From positions 363,383 to 427,382 of the forward strand of contig NJPS01000002.1 in assembly GCA_002946415.1 (NCBI GenBank): a stretch of 64,000 nt of DNA, given 5' to 3'. How positions within the stretch are numbered: the first letter of the stretch is position 1; every line of letters starts with the position of its first letter. Below the pieces are notes generated by a model. That model made no database searches. It was given only the letters and a program-made list of their open reading frames with translations, and was not told where the DNA came from. Origin of the DNA: Rutstroemia sp. NJR-2017a BVV2. Taxonomy: Eukaryota > Ascomycota > Leotiomycetes > Helotiales > Rutstroemiaceae. Made by a program: the position numbers and the translations under genes. Below are positions 12,832 to 23,370 of this stretch, piece after piece.

Positions 12832-13665
12832 CTAATTCTTCTTCTTCTTTGACCTTTGGTTCTTCTTCTCCTTTCCTTCCTGCTTCGGCTTTTTTGATCT
12901 CGATTTCGATTTTGGCTGCTCAACTGCTTCATCCCCAGAAGTGGTTTGGACTTCTTGGCTTACTCCGCCGGTTTTCCTCTTCTTACTGATGGGTACTGCA
13001 GATGCCGACTCTGGTGCTGGAGAATCCGAATCTGAGCTAGAATCATCAGAGTGTTCCGAAGATTCTGTCTTCTGTACATTGGGTGTTGTTCCTTCTCCGT
13101 CAACCTTCCGCTTCTTTGATAATTCTGCGAATTTAATATGCGACCTAGCCCTTTCCTTCGCCTCCCTTTCTGCTCTCTGGAGGTCATACTTATCGTTGCC
13201 AGACTACACATCTCCTGTCAGTAAATCCTAAAGTATGGCAGGAACTTGAATTCCTTACAAGCCCAGCTTTGATGAACCTTCCAGCAGCTCCCTTGTCCAG
13301 TTTGAGGTTGCTCTTCTCGGCGACAGGATTCTCAGCAGCATCAATCTTTTGGAAGTATTGCTTCACTCGTGTAAGTTCCGTGAAAACAGCATGTTCACGC
13401 GCATTAATGCCATTGAGCCTGAGATATGCTAAGGAATCAGTCAGTCACGAGATGAATGAACTGAGAGTAAAGGGGAGAACGTACAAAATAGTATGGATTC
13501 AATCGCATATGTGACGAGAGTGTAGAGCTTTGCTTTGTCTAGCAAAGGTAATTTTGAAGCAACTTCCGGAACCGTTTTCTCTAGAAAAGGCGCGAGAGCA
13601 TCTTCAATATCGTCTATGTTGTCGTCCAGTTCTTCGAGCAACGATAAGATTTGGGAAGAATCCAT
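12832..13665 (-). CDS. LRP1: Nuclear exosome cofactor Lrp1/Rrp47 (C1D family)
   Basis: Binds Rrp6 and RNA and helps the nuclear exosome mature 5.8S rRNA and snoRNAs. Exons 13665-13485, 13428-13259 and 13203-12832 give 240 residues. The N-terminal about 120 residues form the Sas10/C1D domain (LLEELDDNIDDIEDALAP; YLRLNGIN; LTRVKQYFQKI; GAAGRFIKAGL). The C-terminal half is a charged tail with an acidic Ser/Asp run and a closing Lys block (SKKKKN), which looks like a nuclear localisation and RNA-contact region. The conserved LDKGAAGRF phrase sits directly before the second intron. Transcribed divergently from the ketopantoate-reductase-like gene. Confidence 0.93.
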
Positions 13666-14573
13666 TTTCTCGAAAAAGAAAAGAAGAAACCCTTGAAAAA
13701 ATTGGCAGGTTGAGGCGTTGGAGGCGCATGTGAATAATTGCTAGATCTACGGAGTGTTTGCGATGAAAGTTGCTCTCTTCCGCCTTCGTAGACCGGCAGA
13801 AAGACTGTGTGGATGAAAGCAGCCAATGAGAGTGCCCTCTTAGCAAGAATCGACAGGGTTGATCAATTAATCGTTTTTTCGTTGATATATTTTTTAGGTC
13901 TTTCTCTCGACCCTCGACTCTTGACGTCTTGCATCTGACTCGACCTCCCAGACCTTTATTTCATGTCTACTTAACAAAGACTGAGCGGCTACCTCGCCTT
14001 TCCCTCTGCAGCTTCATATTCTAGACCATCACTCACCTTGCGGCCCCATTAACTCGAATTTTCCGCAATAAGCACAATATCTACCCAAAGAACAATCAAT
14101 ATTCCCTTGCCAATCCCACGATCGCTCTTCCCTACCCGGATGCGTACATGACGACGGCGACTGTGTCACGGCTATTTTTGTTCTGGGCGCAAACATCAAC
14201 TCCAAACCTAGCAGCCTGGACTTTTCCTACTGCTCGTTTGCCATGAGTTCACTTCAATAACCATTGAGAGCCGTTCATCCTGTCTTTCCAAAGGTGCGGC
14301 CGTCCGCTGTTGCGGGTGTTTGTTCGACAACCTCGTAACTGCCGATGGCTCTACGATAACACACAGCTGGGCCGGGTGGCCATTCATACCATCTCGGGAC
14401 AAAGCGGGACATATTGGTGGCCGCGGCGGAAACAAGCACCGAGTTGCTCCTCCGGTCGTGCAATATCAGCAAGCAGTATTGCTATTTCCCAATGTCACAA
14501 GAGATATGGCAGTGGGAGCAGTTACGTGGCCTCGGCAGACACAAAAGGTGACCCATACCTCCCAGCTGCAAGG
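13666..14573. promoter_or_regulatory. Divergent promoter, LRP1 / ketopantoate-reductase-like gene
   Basis: About 900 bases between the two starts. The right part may be coding: the reading frame of the next gene stays open from about 14,260 to 14,573 without an ATG. A separate in-frame ATG at 14,148 opens a 32-codon leader-like peptide (MTTATVSRLFLFW...) that ends at a TGA. A missed upstream exon or non-AUG start is therefore possible. Confidence 0.35.
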
Positions 14574-16151
14574 ATGGCAACACCGACATTTCCCTACCAT
14601 GAGACTGCAGAAAGAGGAGAGGCAAACGCGACGGATTACACGAAGGGAGACATAGGGCCCATGCAGAGTGGCGCAAAGGATGCAGATGCAGAAGAGGTTA
14701 CGAAGAACAGATCACCAGAATTAGGACCTCTAGCTACACGATCGCCAGACCATGTTGAGAATTCGCCGGAAGAGGCACAATATGCATTGGCAGATGCAGG
14801 TACTCAGTCTACGATGCTTGACCCACCTTTGGATCTTGAAAGAGAATCTCCAGCAATTTCCGGAGACGAAGCTTTCCAAGACATGCAACAATATACAGAG
14901 GTGGCCCAAACTAGAATCGTCGAAAACCTGCAACCAGAATCTGCCCCACAGCAGATAGAGGACTACGGCACTACATCAGAAGAAGTATCCGTCACCGAAG
15001 ATACTATTGTGGACACGCAAGAAGTTTCCCGAACAATCCACATTCTTGGTACAGACCCTGTCGGACAATTTGTTGCTCACGGCTTGGCCGGGTTGGACTT
15101 TGCGCCGCCCATTACTTTGCTCCTCGACCGGCCAATACAGGTCAAATATTGGCGTGCTGCTGGTGAGGCTGTAAAAGTGTGCAATCAAGGCTTGACAAGC
15201 GAACGATCAGGCTTTGGTGTCGAGTTGACCAAAGATTTTGGAGTGCAGAGCAAGCAGGCCTTTAAAAGTTCAGATGAATTGATTGATAATCTAATCATTA
15301 CCACAAAGGGAGCAAAAACTGTAGCTGCTCTTACCTCGGTCAAACACCGCCTACGCAGCTCTTCAACAATATGTTTTATACAGCATGGCGCGGGTGTTAT
15401 TGATGAGATCAATGCTCTTGTATTTCCGGACCCTAACACGCGGCCGCACTACATGCTCGGCAATGCCTCTCACGGAGTTTTTCCCTCGGACCAGCCATGG
15501 ACAGTCTCACATGTGAGCCAAGGGCAACTGAAGCTGACCATCCTTCCACGAGATACAGATAAATCTACCGGCAAAAGGTCTGTTAGGAGGCTGGACCCAG
15601 GATGGGCACCGTCTTCACGATATATGTTGATGATGTTATGTCGGGATCCCGAACTTCGTGCCACGGGACTGCTGTATCCTGAGTATCTAAAAGCCCACTT
15701 CGAGTTTGTTGCTGTCAATTCAGTCATTGGCCCGCTCTCTGTGGTTTTCGATTGTTCCTGCAATCAACTCTTGTACAACTATCCTGCTAGCCAGACAATG
15801 AAGTCTCTTCTGCGGGAAATATCGGGAGTCTTAACAATTCTTCCAGAGTTTGAGAATACTCCCAACATCGCAAAGCACTTTGGCCTTGACAGACTAGAGA
15901 GCCTGGTATTATCGGTCATTGCACGCACTGGAGACAACTTGACAACCATGTTACGGAATGTTCGGTCAGGGAAGAGAACTGATATTGATTATTATAATGG
16001 TTACATCGTCAAACGAGCAAGAGAGTTGGGCGTTCCATTCAGTGTGAACGAGATGGTTGTGAATATGGTCAAGGCGAAGCAAGCCATGGTATCACGGGAG
16101 AGGAACTCATTCATACCCACCTACGATCGGAATTGGGATAGAACTAGATAG
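14574..16151 (+). CDS. 2-dehydropantoate 2-reductase (ApbA/PanE) family protein
   Basis: Family members reduce ketopantoate to pantoate with NADPH for coenzyme A synthesis, and fungi often have a long, probably mitochondrial, variant like this one. From the first in-frame ATG at 14,574 the product is 525 residues. About 155 residues of acidic low-complexity sequence precede the Rossmann motif (IHILGTDPVGQF). Then come TTKGAKT with the likely catalytic Lys, FIQHGAGV, and the C-terminal ApbA_C helical domain (VNSVIGPLSVVFDC; RTGDNLTTMLRNV; DYYNGYI). The nucleotide loop reads GTDPVG, not the canonical GxGxxG, so activity is uncertain. The frame stays open 88 codons upstream of this ATG with Ser/Arg-rich, presequence-like translation, so the true start is unresolved. 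Confidence 0.8.
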   Translation: MATPTFPYHETAERGEANATDYTKGDIGPMQSGAKDADAEEVTKNRSPELGPLATRSPDHVENSPEEAQYALADAGTQSTMLDPPLDLERESPAISGDEAFQDMQQYTEVAQTRIVENLQPESAPQQIEDYGTTSEEVSVTEDTIVDTQEVSRTIHILGTDPVGQFVAHGLAGLDFAPPITLLLDRPIQVKYWRAAGEAVKVCNQGLTSERSGFGVELTKDFGVQSKQAFKSSDELIDNLIITTKGAKTVAALTSVKHRLRSSSTICFIQHGAGVIDEINALVFPDPNTRPHYMLGNASHGVFPSDQPWTVSHVSQGQLKLTILPRDTDKSTGKRSVRRLDPGWAPSSRYMLMMLCRDPELRATGLLYPEYLKAHFEFVAVNSVIGPLSVVFDCSCNQLLYNYPASQTMKSLLREISGVLTILPEFENTPNIAKHFGLDRLESLVLSVIARTGDNLTTMLRNVRSGKRTDIDYYNGYIVKRARELGVPFSVNEMVVNMVKAKQAMVSRERNSFIPTYDRNWDRTR

Positions 16152-16503
16152 ATGGATTGCATTGGGAGTTACAGGCTTAAAATGGCGGTCATGTATTATG
16201 TGTATGGCTGTACGTTTAACGAAGTGTATCTATAGTAGAAGCACCACTTGTACATTTAGGATGCCCATGATGGCTGCGTGAAAATTCAATGAAGTAAATA
16301 TTACCACTCGCAAAGATTCTTGACTTATCCGTCCCATATCTGAGTTAGTTGTAGAGGTGGAAATTGTCTTGGCCGGGACGTATTGAAGCCTGACGTTGGC
16401 GAGAAAAATTATTGGCAGGGATAAGGTTACTGTATCTTAACCCCTCCATGTCTGCAATCCGGTCTCACTAAGTCTCAACAGCATAACCACTTAATACTAC
16501 AAT
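16152..16503. other. Intergenic region upstream of PDCD5
   Basis: About 350 bases between two genes on the same strand. They hold the 3' flank of the reductase-like gene and the PDCD5 promoter. Nothing distinctive is seen. Confidence 0.35.
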
Positions 16504-17030
16504 ATGGAGGACGACGATTTGGCCCAGGTATGTTACACGTTAATTGATAAACACACCGCGACCTAGCTTGCTAACTTCTGCGACCTCTAGATTAGAAGAG
16601 CTCGCCTCGAGCAATTGAAATCCCAAGGCGGGGGTGGTCGCGCTGCCGGCCCAAGCAGCGGCGGAGGACAAGATGAAAACAGACAGTGCGCAACATTTCC
16701 CATCCAGACTCACCCCTAGGTACTAATGCAGGCACTCTTAGGCAACAAGAAGAAGCTGCTCGTCAGTCCATCCTGAACCAGATCCTAGAACCCGAAGCGG
16801 CAGACCGTCTCGGTCGCATACGACTCGTGAAGGAATCTCGAGCGGCTGATGTGGAAAATCGATTGATTATGCTGGCGCGATCAGGTCAACTGCGACAGAA
16901 AATTACGGAAGATCAACTCAAGGAGCTTTTGGGAAGTGTGGCAGAATCCAAGAAGGACGAGGAGAAGATTGTGGTTAGTCGGAGGAAAGGCGGTTGGGAT
17001 GATGAGGATGACGATTTGCTTGATTTGTAG
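16504..17030 (+). CDS. PDCD5/TFAR19 family DNA-binding protein
   Basis: A small conserved protein related to human programmed cell death 5 and archaeal homologues, which binds nucleic acid and chaperonin/tubulin partners. Exons 16504-16527, 16591-16685 and 16742-17030 give 135 residues, the usual length. The N-terminus is MEDDDLAQIRRARLEQLK, the family signature, interrupted by a Gly/Ser-rich linker. The core triple-helix bundle contains ARQSILNQILEPEAADRL and LARSGQLRQKITEDQL, and the C-terminal tail is acidic. The second intron uses donor GTGCGC, a weak but valid site that is forced by the reading frame. Confidence 0.95.
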
Positions 17031-17188
17031 GCTAGGGCACATGGCCGAGAGATAATTTATGCATATGGGCATCATCGCGAACGATGGAACCAAACTCGGG
17101 ACGTTCGGGATACTCTCTTTGCGCTCTTGGTGGGATAGGAGTTATATATTTCAAGGTTGGAGGACCTTTATTCTCAGCTACCGAAATG

Positions 17189-18117
17189 TCATGATTTATC
17201 AGTACCATCATGCGATGCTTGTTGAGCTTTTTTTCTAGCTCTTTCCATCTTTCTGATGTCCCTGAGATCTAACGGCTTCTCGATCCCTAGCTGCTCTCTC
17301 AGCCCCTCCACGCTCCTCTCTAGTTGTTCCTCCCAGTAAACATTAATCATTTCTTCTGCCTTCAATCCGTTGCTAAATGCCCACGGTGCATAGATTGTAA
17401 AAAACCTCCTCCTCTCCGCCGGCTTCAATGATGTCACAGCAAACATACTCAACCCCGTCATTGGTAACAAGGTGTTCGCAAACTCGAAAGCCTTCAATGC
17501 CACTTCGCCCTCCCGCACGATAGGCAGACCCGTAATGGCGTGGTAGAAGTCATGACACTCGCGGTATCGTTGCATGACATAGGCACACTCCTCATCATCG
17601 ATGTACTTTACAGTATCGCGTGTGTCGGGCGATACTCCTTCGCGGTCTAACCAATCTGCGTAGCAGCGCCCGACGGTGTTGGCAGGAAGATTGCGCAGAT
17701 ACGGCATGGAGAGGGTCTTGGAGGATATGCGCGGGCGGTCACGAAGTATACGGCGACCCGTTGGTGACGAGAGCATTGCATCGCGCAAACGGTAGATGAA
17801 GTATGGCGTTGCGGTAGCTTCACCCAGAGCTGCAATTAGATCTGCAGAACCGATAGTTAGTCGTCTTGAACCCCTTTGACAATCTAAGGAACTTGAGGGG
17901 CTCTACCTGCACGATAGGGATTTATCAATGACATGACTGCTGAGCCCACAGCCAAACCACCTCGTTCGAGAGGTGTGAGGGGTACATGGCCGGGATAATT
18001 TGGTGGTGGACGATTCAGTACGCTGAAACTTCTCGTAGCAATTGATATTGAGCAAGCTGTAAGTAATTCCCGTGGCAATCGAAGTGCCTGGGAAGAGAAG
18101 CGGGAATTCAAGGCCAT
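17189..18117 (-). CDS. COQ4: Ubiquinone biosynthesis protein Coq4
   Basis: A matrix-side inner-membrane protein that organises the coenzyme Q synthome and takes part in C1 decarboxylation/hydroxylation. Exons 18117-17907 and 17841-17189 give 287 residues. The N-terminal about 45 residues are a presequence (Arg/Ser/Leu rich, RSFSVLNR). The zinc/ligand motif HDxxHx11E is intact at His167, Asp168, His171 and Glu183 ([11 protein letters not shown]). The flanking conserved phrases RNLPANTVG and [15 protein letters not shown] are present. The gene converges with PDCD5 about 160 bases away and is divergent from the SET-domain gene. Confidence 0.96.
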
Positions 18118-18578
18118 GATTGAACTGCTAATGATCTGCTGTTTTTAAATTCGCGGGATATCAAAATTGTGGAGTGAGATAGAGCTCGAATAGCTCCACT
18201 ACCTTTTCGACGCGGTAAAGTCTCGAAACACCAAAACATCATCTCTCCAACGATTCCATAACACCTCAAAGCACTGGGGTAGAATTCAGATCAAGATACC
18301 TTTCATGGTCCAGGATATAATCCATTGAAAACAATCTTCTGCTTCTGAAAGACCATAGTGCGCTAGCAGCGAATATTAGCTCGCCAAAGCAGCAAGTCGT
18401 GGTAGAGAAATTTCAAATCTACAGCAAGAAAAATCTAGAAGTTCATATACACGGGACTTCGCTATTATACGAAGGGACCTATCTGCTGGAAAGTTGAATC
18501 TGGTAGTACCAAATCAACTTCTTGCTAGCTATCCTAAAAAGACTGTTCTTGTCATCGTTCAGCAACTTCTGGCCTGCC
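18118..18578. promoter_or_regulatory. Divergent promoter, COQ4 / SET gene
   Basis: About 460 bases between the two start codons. No open frame or repeat of note is present. Confidence 0.35.
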
Positions 18579-19786
18579 ATGTCAAACATGAGTGGTACAA
18601 ACATGGACGTCCATGAAGCTTTTACTCGGTGGGCTATCGACCAAGGCGTTATGATCAAGGGCGTAAAGCCTCATTACTTTCCTCAGAGAGGTATGGGCTT
18701 GATGGCGAGCACTGATCTTGAGGTATTACACTTGCTACATGAAATTCCCCAAGTATCCTCGCTACTAATGTGGTTTAGACCGGAGATGTTATACTACAAG
18801 TTCCAATCAAAGCGCTACGAAAGGCTTCCGATATTCCCTCTCGATTTTCTAAAGCCCTGCCGCAATGTTCGGTACACAGTCTATTCGCCCTCTCCTTGAA
18901 CTCATGCACATCAGCCCCTTGGCAGGCTGTTCTGCCCACCAAAGAGGACATTCGAATTTCTATGCCATTACTCTGGGACCCTGTTATTCAGGAACTTCTT
19001 CCACACACCGCACAATCTCTCCTTGAAAAACAGAAGACCAAGACCTCGTCTGCTTGGGATGCTATCCGCAAAGCATTTCCTGAACCCACCATCACGCAAG
19101 ATGAATTCATACACAACTATCTCATCATCAACAGCCGAACATTCTACTACCTCTCGCCCGCTCTCAAATCATCCCAGCGACAGCCTCGCAAAGATGACCG
19201 TCTAGCTTTGAATCCCTTCGCCGACTATCTCAATCACAGTTCCAATCCTACTTGCGCCGCGGTCCTCTCTGCCACTGGATACACCATCCGCGCCTCCCAG
19301 TCGATCAAGACAGGCAGCGAGATATTCATCTCCTACGGAAGCCACAACAACGATTTTCTCCTCGCCGAGTACGGCTTTATCTTCGACGACAACGGCTGCG
19401 ATTCCGTATCTCTCGATTCCTGGATAACGCCGCTCCTGACTCCAGAACACGCGGAGAATCTGAAAGAAGCTGGGTTTCTAGACAACTACGTGCTCGATTC
19501 TAACGGGATATGTTATCGCACGCAAGTCGTATTGAGAATCCTCTGTTTACCCCTGGGACGATGGCAGAGGTTTGTGAATGGATCGGAGGATGAAGAAGCT
19601 GCGAGAGAAGCTGCTGATGAGGTTTTGCGGGGGGTGCTGAGTGCGGGTAGGAGAGAGACTATGGAAATGATCAACAGGGTTGGTGCTACTGATGCAGCGC
19701 TGGCAGAGCAAAGAGAAATCTTACTTAGACGTTGGAACCAAATTGCGGTACTATTAGGCAATGAATTAAGCCGCATCGAAGGCTGA
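18579..19786 (+). CDS. SET-domain lysine methyltransferase, SETD3/Rubisco-LSMT (RKM) type
   Basis: Predicted S-adenosylmethionine-dependent protein lysine methyltransferase of the class with an inserted SET domain. Fungal members methylate ribosomal proteins or other cytosolic targets. Exons 18579-18722 and 18779-19786 give 383 residues. The SET N-part begins at GMGLMASTDLE-TGDVILQVP across the intron. The SAM-binding hallmark DYLNHSSNP, then GSEIFISYGSHNNDFLLAEYGF, and the C-terminal substrate-binding helical domain are visible. The ATG at 18,579 is chosen because it starts closest to the conserved HEAFTRWAIDQGV segment. A second Met three codons downstream would serve equally. The exact substrate cannot be told. 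Confidence 0.88.
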
Positions 19787-20347
19787 GCTTGGATACATCT
19801 ATGTGGTTCTTTTTGACTTGATCTTCCTAGTTGATCCAGACACTGAGGGCTTGCTAGTTGAAAGCTAGGTGAAGGCCGAGTTGACTCGATCCTTTTCTCG
19901 CCCAAAATATCTTCGGTAGCAATCTCCCCTGTCACCCAACGTTCATTATGAGAGTCTTCAAATGTGATGCCCGACGTTTCTGATCTCCTAGAAACGAACA
20001 ATGCTGCCCGGTCTAGACTTCTGAACATTGACGAGGACAACGCAGATACGAACAGCACCTTATACGAAGAAATTGGCCGTCAGGATAGTAAAGCAGCTGA
20101 TAGAAATCGGTTAAAATCAAAAGGGGTGCAGGGATCAACACTGAAAGCATTTCATCATACATTTGCATTCTATAGTACAAGTTTTATTTTGAAATACACA
20201 GGCAAGAATCATAGGACCATTATTCCAGAAATGCCGAAAATCCATGTAGCAGATGCCAAACGCCCCATATCCTCGCCCAGCCATGTGAATTTTCAAGGCG
20301 ATGCCAGCCATTTGGTCAGGGAATAGAGATAGTATAACCAGGTCGCC
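19787..20347. other. Convergent intergenic, SET gene / CPSF6-like
   Basis: About 560 bases between converging stop codons. Two overlapping frames on opposite strands (19964-20326 plus, 19513-20058 minus) exist but show no domain and partly lie inside the SET gene, so I treat them as chance. The stretch presumably carries both 3' UTRs. Confidence 0.35.
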
Positions 20348-21672
20348 TTACTCCGGTCTTGGTCTTTTGGCACCGTGCGGGTTTTGCCAATCACCACCAG
20401 CTGTCTGATTCTGCTGGAAGAAAGCCGGATTAAAGTGAGGTTGCATGGACTGGAATCCGTTCCCACCTATGTGATAAATTAGCACTCACTCATATAATCA
20501 ATCAGGTACAATAAGCGCTTCCTCTTACCTTGCATCCCGCCGCCCATCTGTGCCATGTTTCCCATATTCATGGGCATTCCCATTCCCGCCATTCCACCCA
20601 TCGGCATACCAGCCATAGGCATCCCGCCCATCATTCCATTTCCCATGCCACCTCTGCCGCCTCTCATTGCTCCGGGTCCACCTCGCATGCCACCCATCAT
20701 TCCACCCCGATTGAAACCGCCAAACTGATTCCCCATAGGATTTCCCTGAAAACCGCCACCCATAGAAGAATTGAAATTACCCCCCATGTTGCCTCCGGCG
20801 CCTGAAAAGTTTCGGTTGAAATTACCCTGGTTCATATTGTTCATACCACCGCGAGATGAATTATACCCGCCGCGACCACGGAAATTGCCTCCAAAATTGC
20901 TGGAAGTGTGATTTCCACGCTCATTACTGTAACCCGAGCTGGAACGGTTATTTTGACTTTCTTTTGTGGCGCGAGTTGGTGCATCCTTTGGTAAGGTGCG
21001 GAATGGATTCACGTTCGGATTGTGGTAGGAAACAGTTTGTTTCTTGACATATTGTTGACCTTCTCCAAATGCATCAATCTTGCGCTTAGCCGCAGTTGCA
21101 GCCTGTTGTGAGGTGAACTCGACGTATGCTTGTCTGTGTTTCTTTGTTAGTTGCTTTCAGTATCCAAGGATTTGACCAGGTTCGACATACCCTTTGCTTT
21201 TGCCATTAACCTTGTGCTCGGAAAAGGTGATGTCTTTCAATTCGTCTTCTACTTGGGCCTGGTTAACCCAGCCACGAATGTCATCATCTGTGTTCCACCA
21301 ATGCAGCTCTGATATCAAAAGCGCAGTTGTCGCGCCTTGGTCAATTGGACGGTCATCAGATCCTTCCTTTCTCTTCACGCCTTGCTGCTGAGGAGCTTGT
21401 TTCGGTATGTTGAGCGTATCGTGCCCCGATTCATCCGTGCTCTTGATCTGCTGCTGGCCTTCCATGAGCTTGTCCTTGTCATTGCTGACCTTGATATCCA
21501 CGTAGTCATCGTCTTGTTCATCTTCATGTTTTCCATTCGTTTCGAGCTTTTCGTCATTTGAAGACTCAATCCCTTCGATCTTCACATCGCCTTCCTCATC
21601 CTTTTTGAAGATTGTATCCTGCTCCGTGTTGGTATCTCCATAGATATCAATGTCAAATTCGTCGTCCGCCAT
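20348..21672 (-). CDS. RRM protein with Gly/Met-rich tail, CPSF6/CFIm68-like
   Basis: Predicted mRNA 3'-end processing (cleavage factor I type) RNA-binding protein. Exons 21672-21191, 21133-20529 and 20466-20348 give 401 residues. The N-terminal about 110 residues are acidic. The RRM follows, starting with ALLISELHWWNTDDDIRGW, a version of RNP2 typical of CPSF6-like fungal proteins. RNP1 (KSKGQAYVEF) is split by intron 1. The central region is an RGG/Gly-Asn-Met-rich low-complexity tract (repeated GGM, MGG, RGG), which often drives condensate formation. The protein ends in AKRPRPE. The Gly-Met tract gives spurious His/Ser-rich frames on the opposite strand. Confidence 0.85.
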
Positions 21673-23095
21673 TGTGCTAAGGTTTATACAAAAGACCTTA
21701 ATGTGGTCGGGTCTGGTTGAAAAGAGATTCTAGTGAGTGCTTTAGAAACAGGTGAATTGACGCTATGCCACACGAAAGTGGTTTCTGTAAGAATAGAACA
21801 AGAGAATCAGCACGCGAAAAGACAGAGGATGCCATTTTCTGTGGTTTGGTCCAGCGCATCCGCGACCACAGGAGCAAGTTTGGAATATGTGGGATAGAAT
21901 TTAACAAATACGTACACTCCTGAAACCTGGAGAATATTGCTTCAACAACTGAGGTCAAAGTCTGACAGCCTTCTTTGGCAGATGCAGACACAATAGAGAA
22001 TTCAAGACGAAGCTCTGTGCTTGCAGTCTTTCTTAAATGTGAATTGTTCCAGATGTAGAGAAGCCCAACAGATTGATGAATGGACAATGGTAAGATATTG
22101 GAAAATAATGTATGCCAGAGAACAGAGAGATGATCCAGATGAAATTGGAAAACAGAATCAGAAATGGATGTTATCCAGATTCCTTGATTATCAATAACAA
22201 CAGTGCTCGCAGCCTTGCAGCTCAAGTCCGTCTCTCAATATCTCCCAAAGATTCTTTCATAAATTCTGTGAGCGTATTTCGACAGAACGAATGTATCCAG
22301 TGGGTAGGATAATGGGATCGAAGTGAGGATCAACAATGGGCGACTCGAGTCGTTGTAGCTGTATTGCGCAGATTAGTAGCCTAGTCAGTTAACCTGGGTG
22401 GTCTAAACGCTGCTCTCGAATGAAATCTTCGTGTTAGAAAATCCGTTACACTGCTTGCGCGACGTGTTTTAATATGTGACGATGAAGAGAATTTGCCCGG
22501 CGTGCATTGAAAGGGAGTGTGACAAGGAAGAGCGTGAGTTGATGAGCGTGTGTGGTGAGCGAGCAAGTGAAAGACTATAAGAATCGGACTAAGATCAGTG
22601 ACGAGGTTGGGATTACGCCCAGGATTTGACTCGAGGAGCAGCTCTATTTTCGCGTTGTCCTGCTTTTCTCTCCTCTGTTTCGTTTTGTCCTTCCGCTTGT
22701 TGCTCCGTTTCTTGTGTCGCGAAAGCTTACCGTGCCTGCGCGGGTGCTAAGATGAGAATAAATGCTATTGTGAGTGCCTCGGGCATAAATTGAGGCAGCA
22801 ACATTGTTCCCGGAAGCAATCTAAATTCTAAGGTTCCTTATCTGGCTTCTTCCTCACACCCAAGCTCCTTTTAAACATCGTGTGTCCTAAATCTTCCACC
22901 ACACAATTTTAGTCCACTTCTTCATTGACTTCAACGAGAAACGACCTCAGTCCTCCTCGTCCTCGCGATCCAGTATATTGACGTACAATTGCAAGGTTCG
23001 AGCTCAATCGCGACCGTCACTGCATCTCGAACGAAAGTCCAAATCGGAACCGACTCTAGCCACCATCTCCCATCGACTCCTACCTATTTACCAAA
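21673..23095. promoter_or_regulatory. Divergent intergenic, CPSF6-like / SEC61G
   Basis: About 1.4 kb with no gene that I can support. A 528-base open frame on the minus strand at 21698-22225 lacks an ATG and any family feature. The last 250 bases before the Sec61 gamma start are CT-rich leader-like sequence (TCCTCCTCGTCCTCG). Confidence 0.4.
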
Positions 23096-23370
23096 ATGTC
23101 TGATCAAATCCAAGAGTTTATGGATATCCCAAGGGATTTCATCAAGGATGGCACCCAATTCATCAACAGGTGCACGAAGCGTAAGAAGCACCCCGAGCAA
23201 TCGTCGCATGGACTCTGTGATACAGAAGCTAACATACATTAGCTGATCGCCGCGAATTTGTGAATATTTCACGCGCAGTAGGAGTTGGTTTCCTCATCAT
23301 GGGTGCTGTAGGCTACTTGGTGAAATTGATTCACATTCCTGTGAATAATATCTTGGTTGGTGGAGCATGA
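23096..23370 (+). CDS. SSS1: Sec61 translocon gamma subunit (Sss1)
   Basis: The small tail-anchored subunit of the ER protein-conducting channel. Exons 23096-23180 and 23243-23370 give 70 residues. The cytosolic N-terminal helix reads [15 protein letters not shown]. The clamp sequence RCTKPDRREF spans the intron, with Pro encoded across the junction. A single transmembrane helix ([18 protein letters not shown]) precedes the conserved [12 protein letters not shown] end. This matches the family over its full length, so the call is firm although the gene is too short to stand out as one open frame. Confidence 0.97.

Noticed and set aside
19964..20326. 121-codon + strand frame between SET gene and CPSF6-like gene
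   Set aside because: Lies between two converging stop codons, no recognisable family, and a competing minus-strand frame overlaps it. More likely 3' UTR.
20530..20805. His/Ser-rich + strand frame
   Set aside because: Antisense of the Gly/Met-rich tract of the CPSF6-like protein.
21698..22225. 175-codon frame on the minus strand
   Set aside because: It has no ATG, composition is unremarkable, no motif is found, and it lies in the promoter zone between divergent genes.
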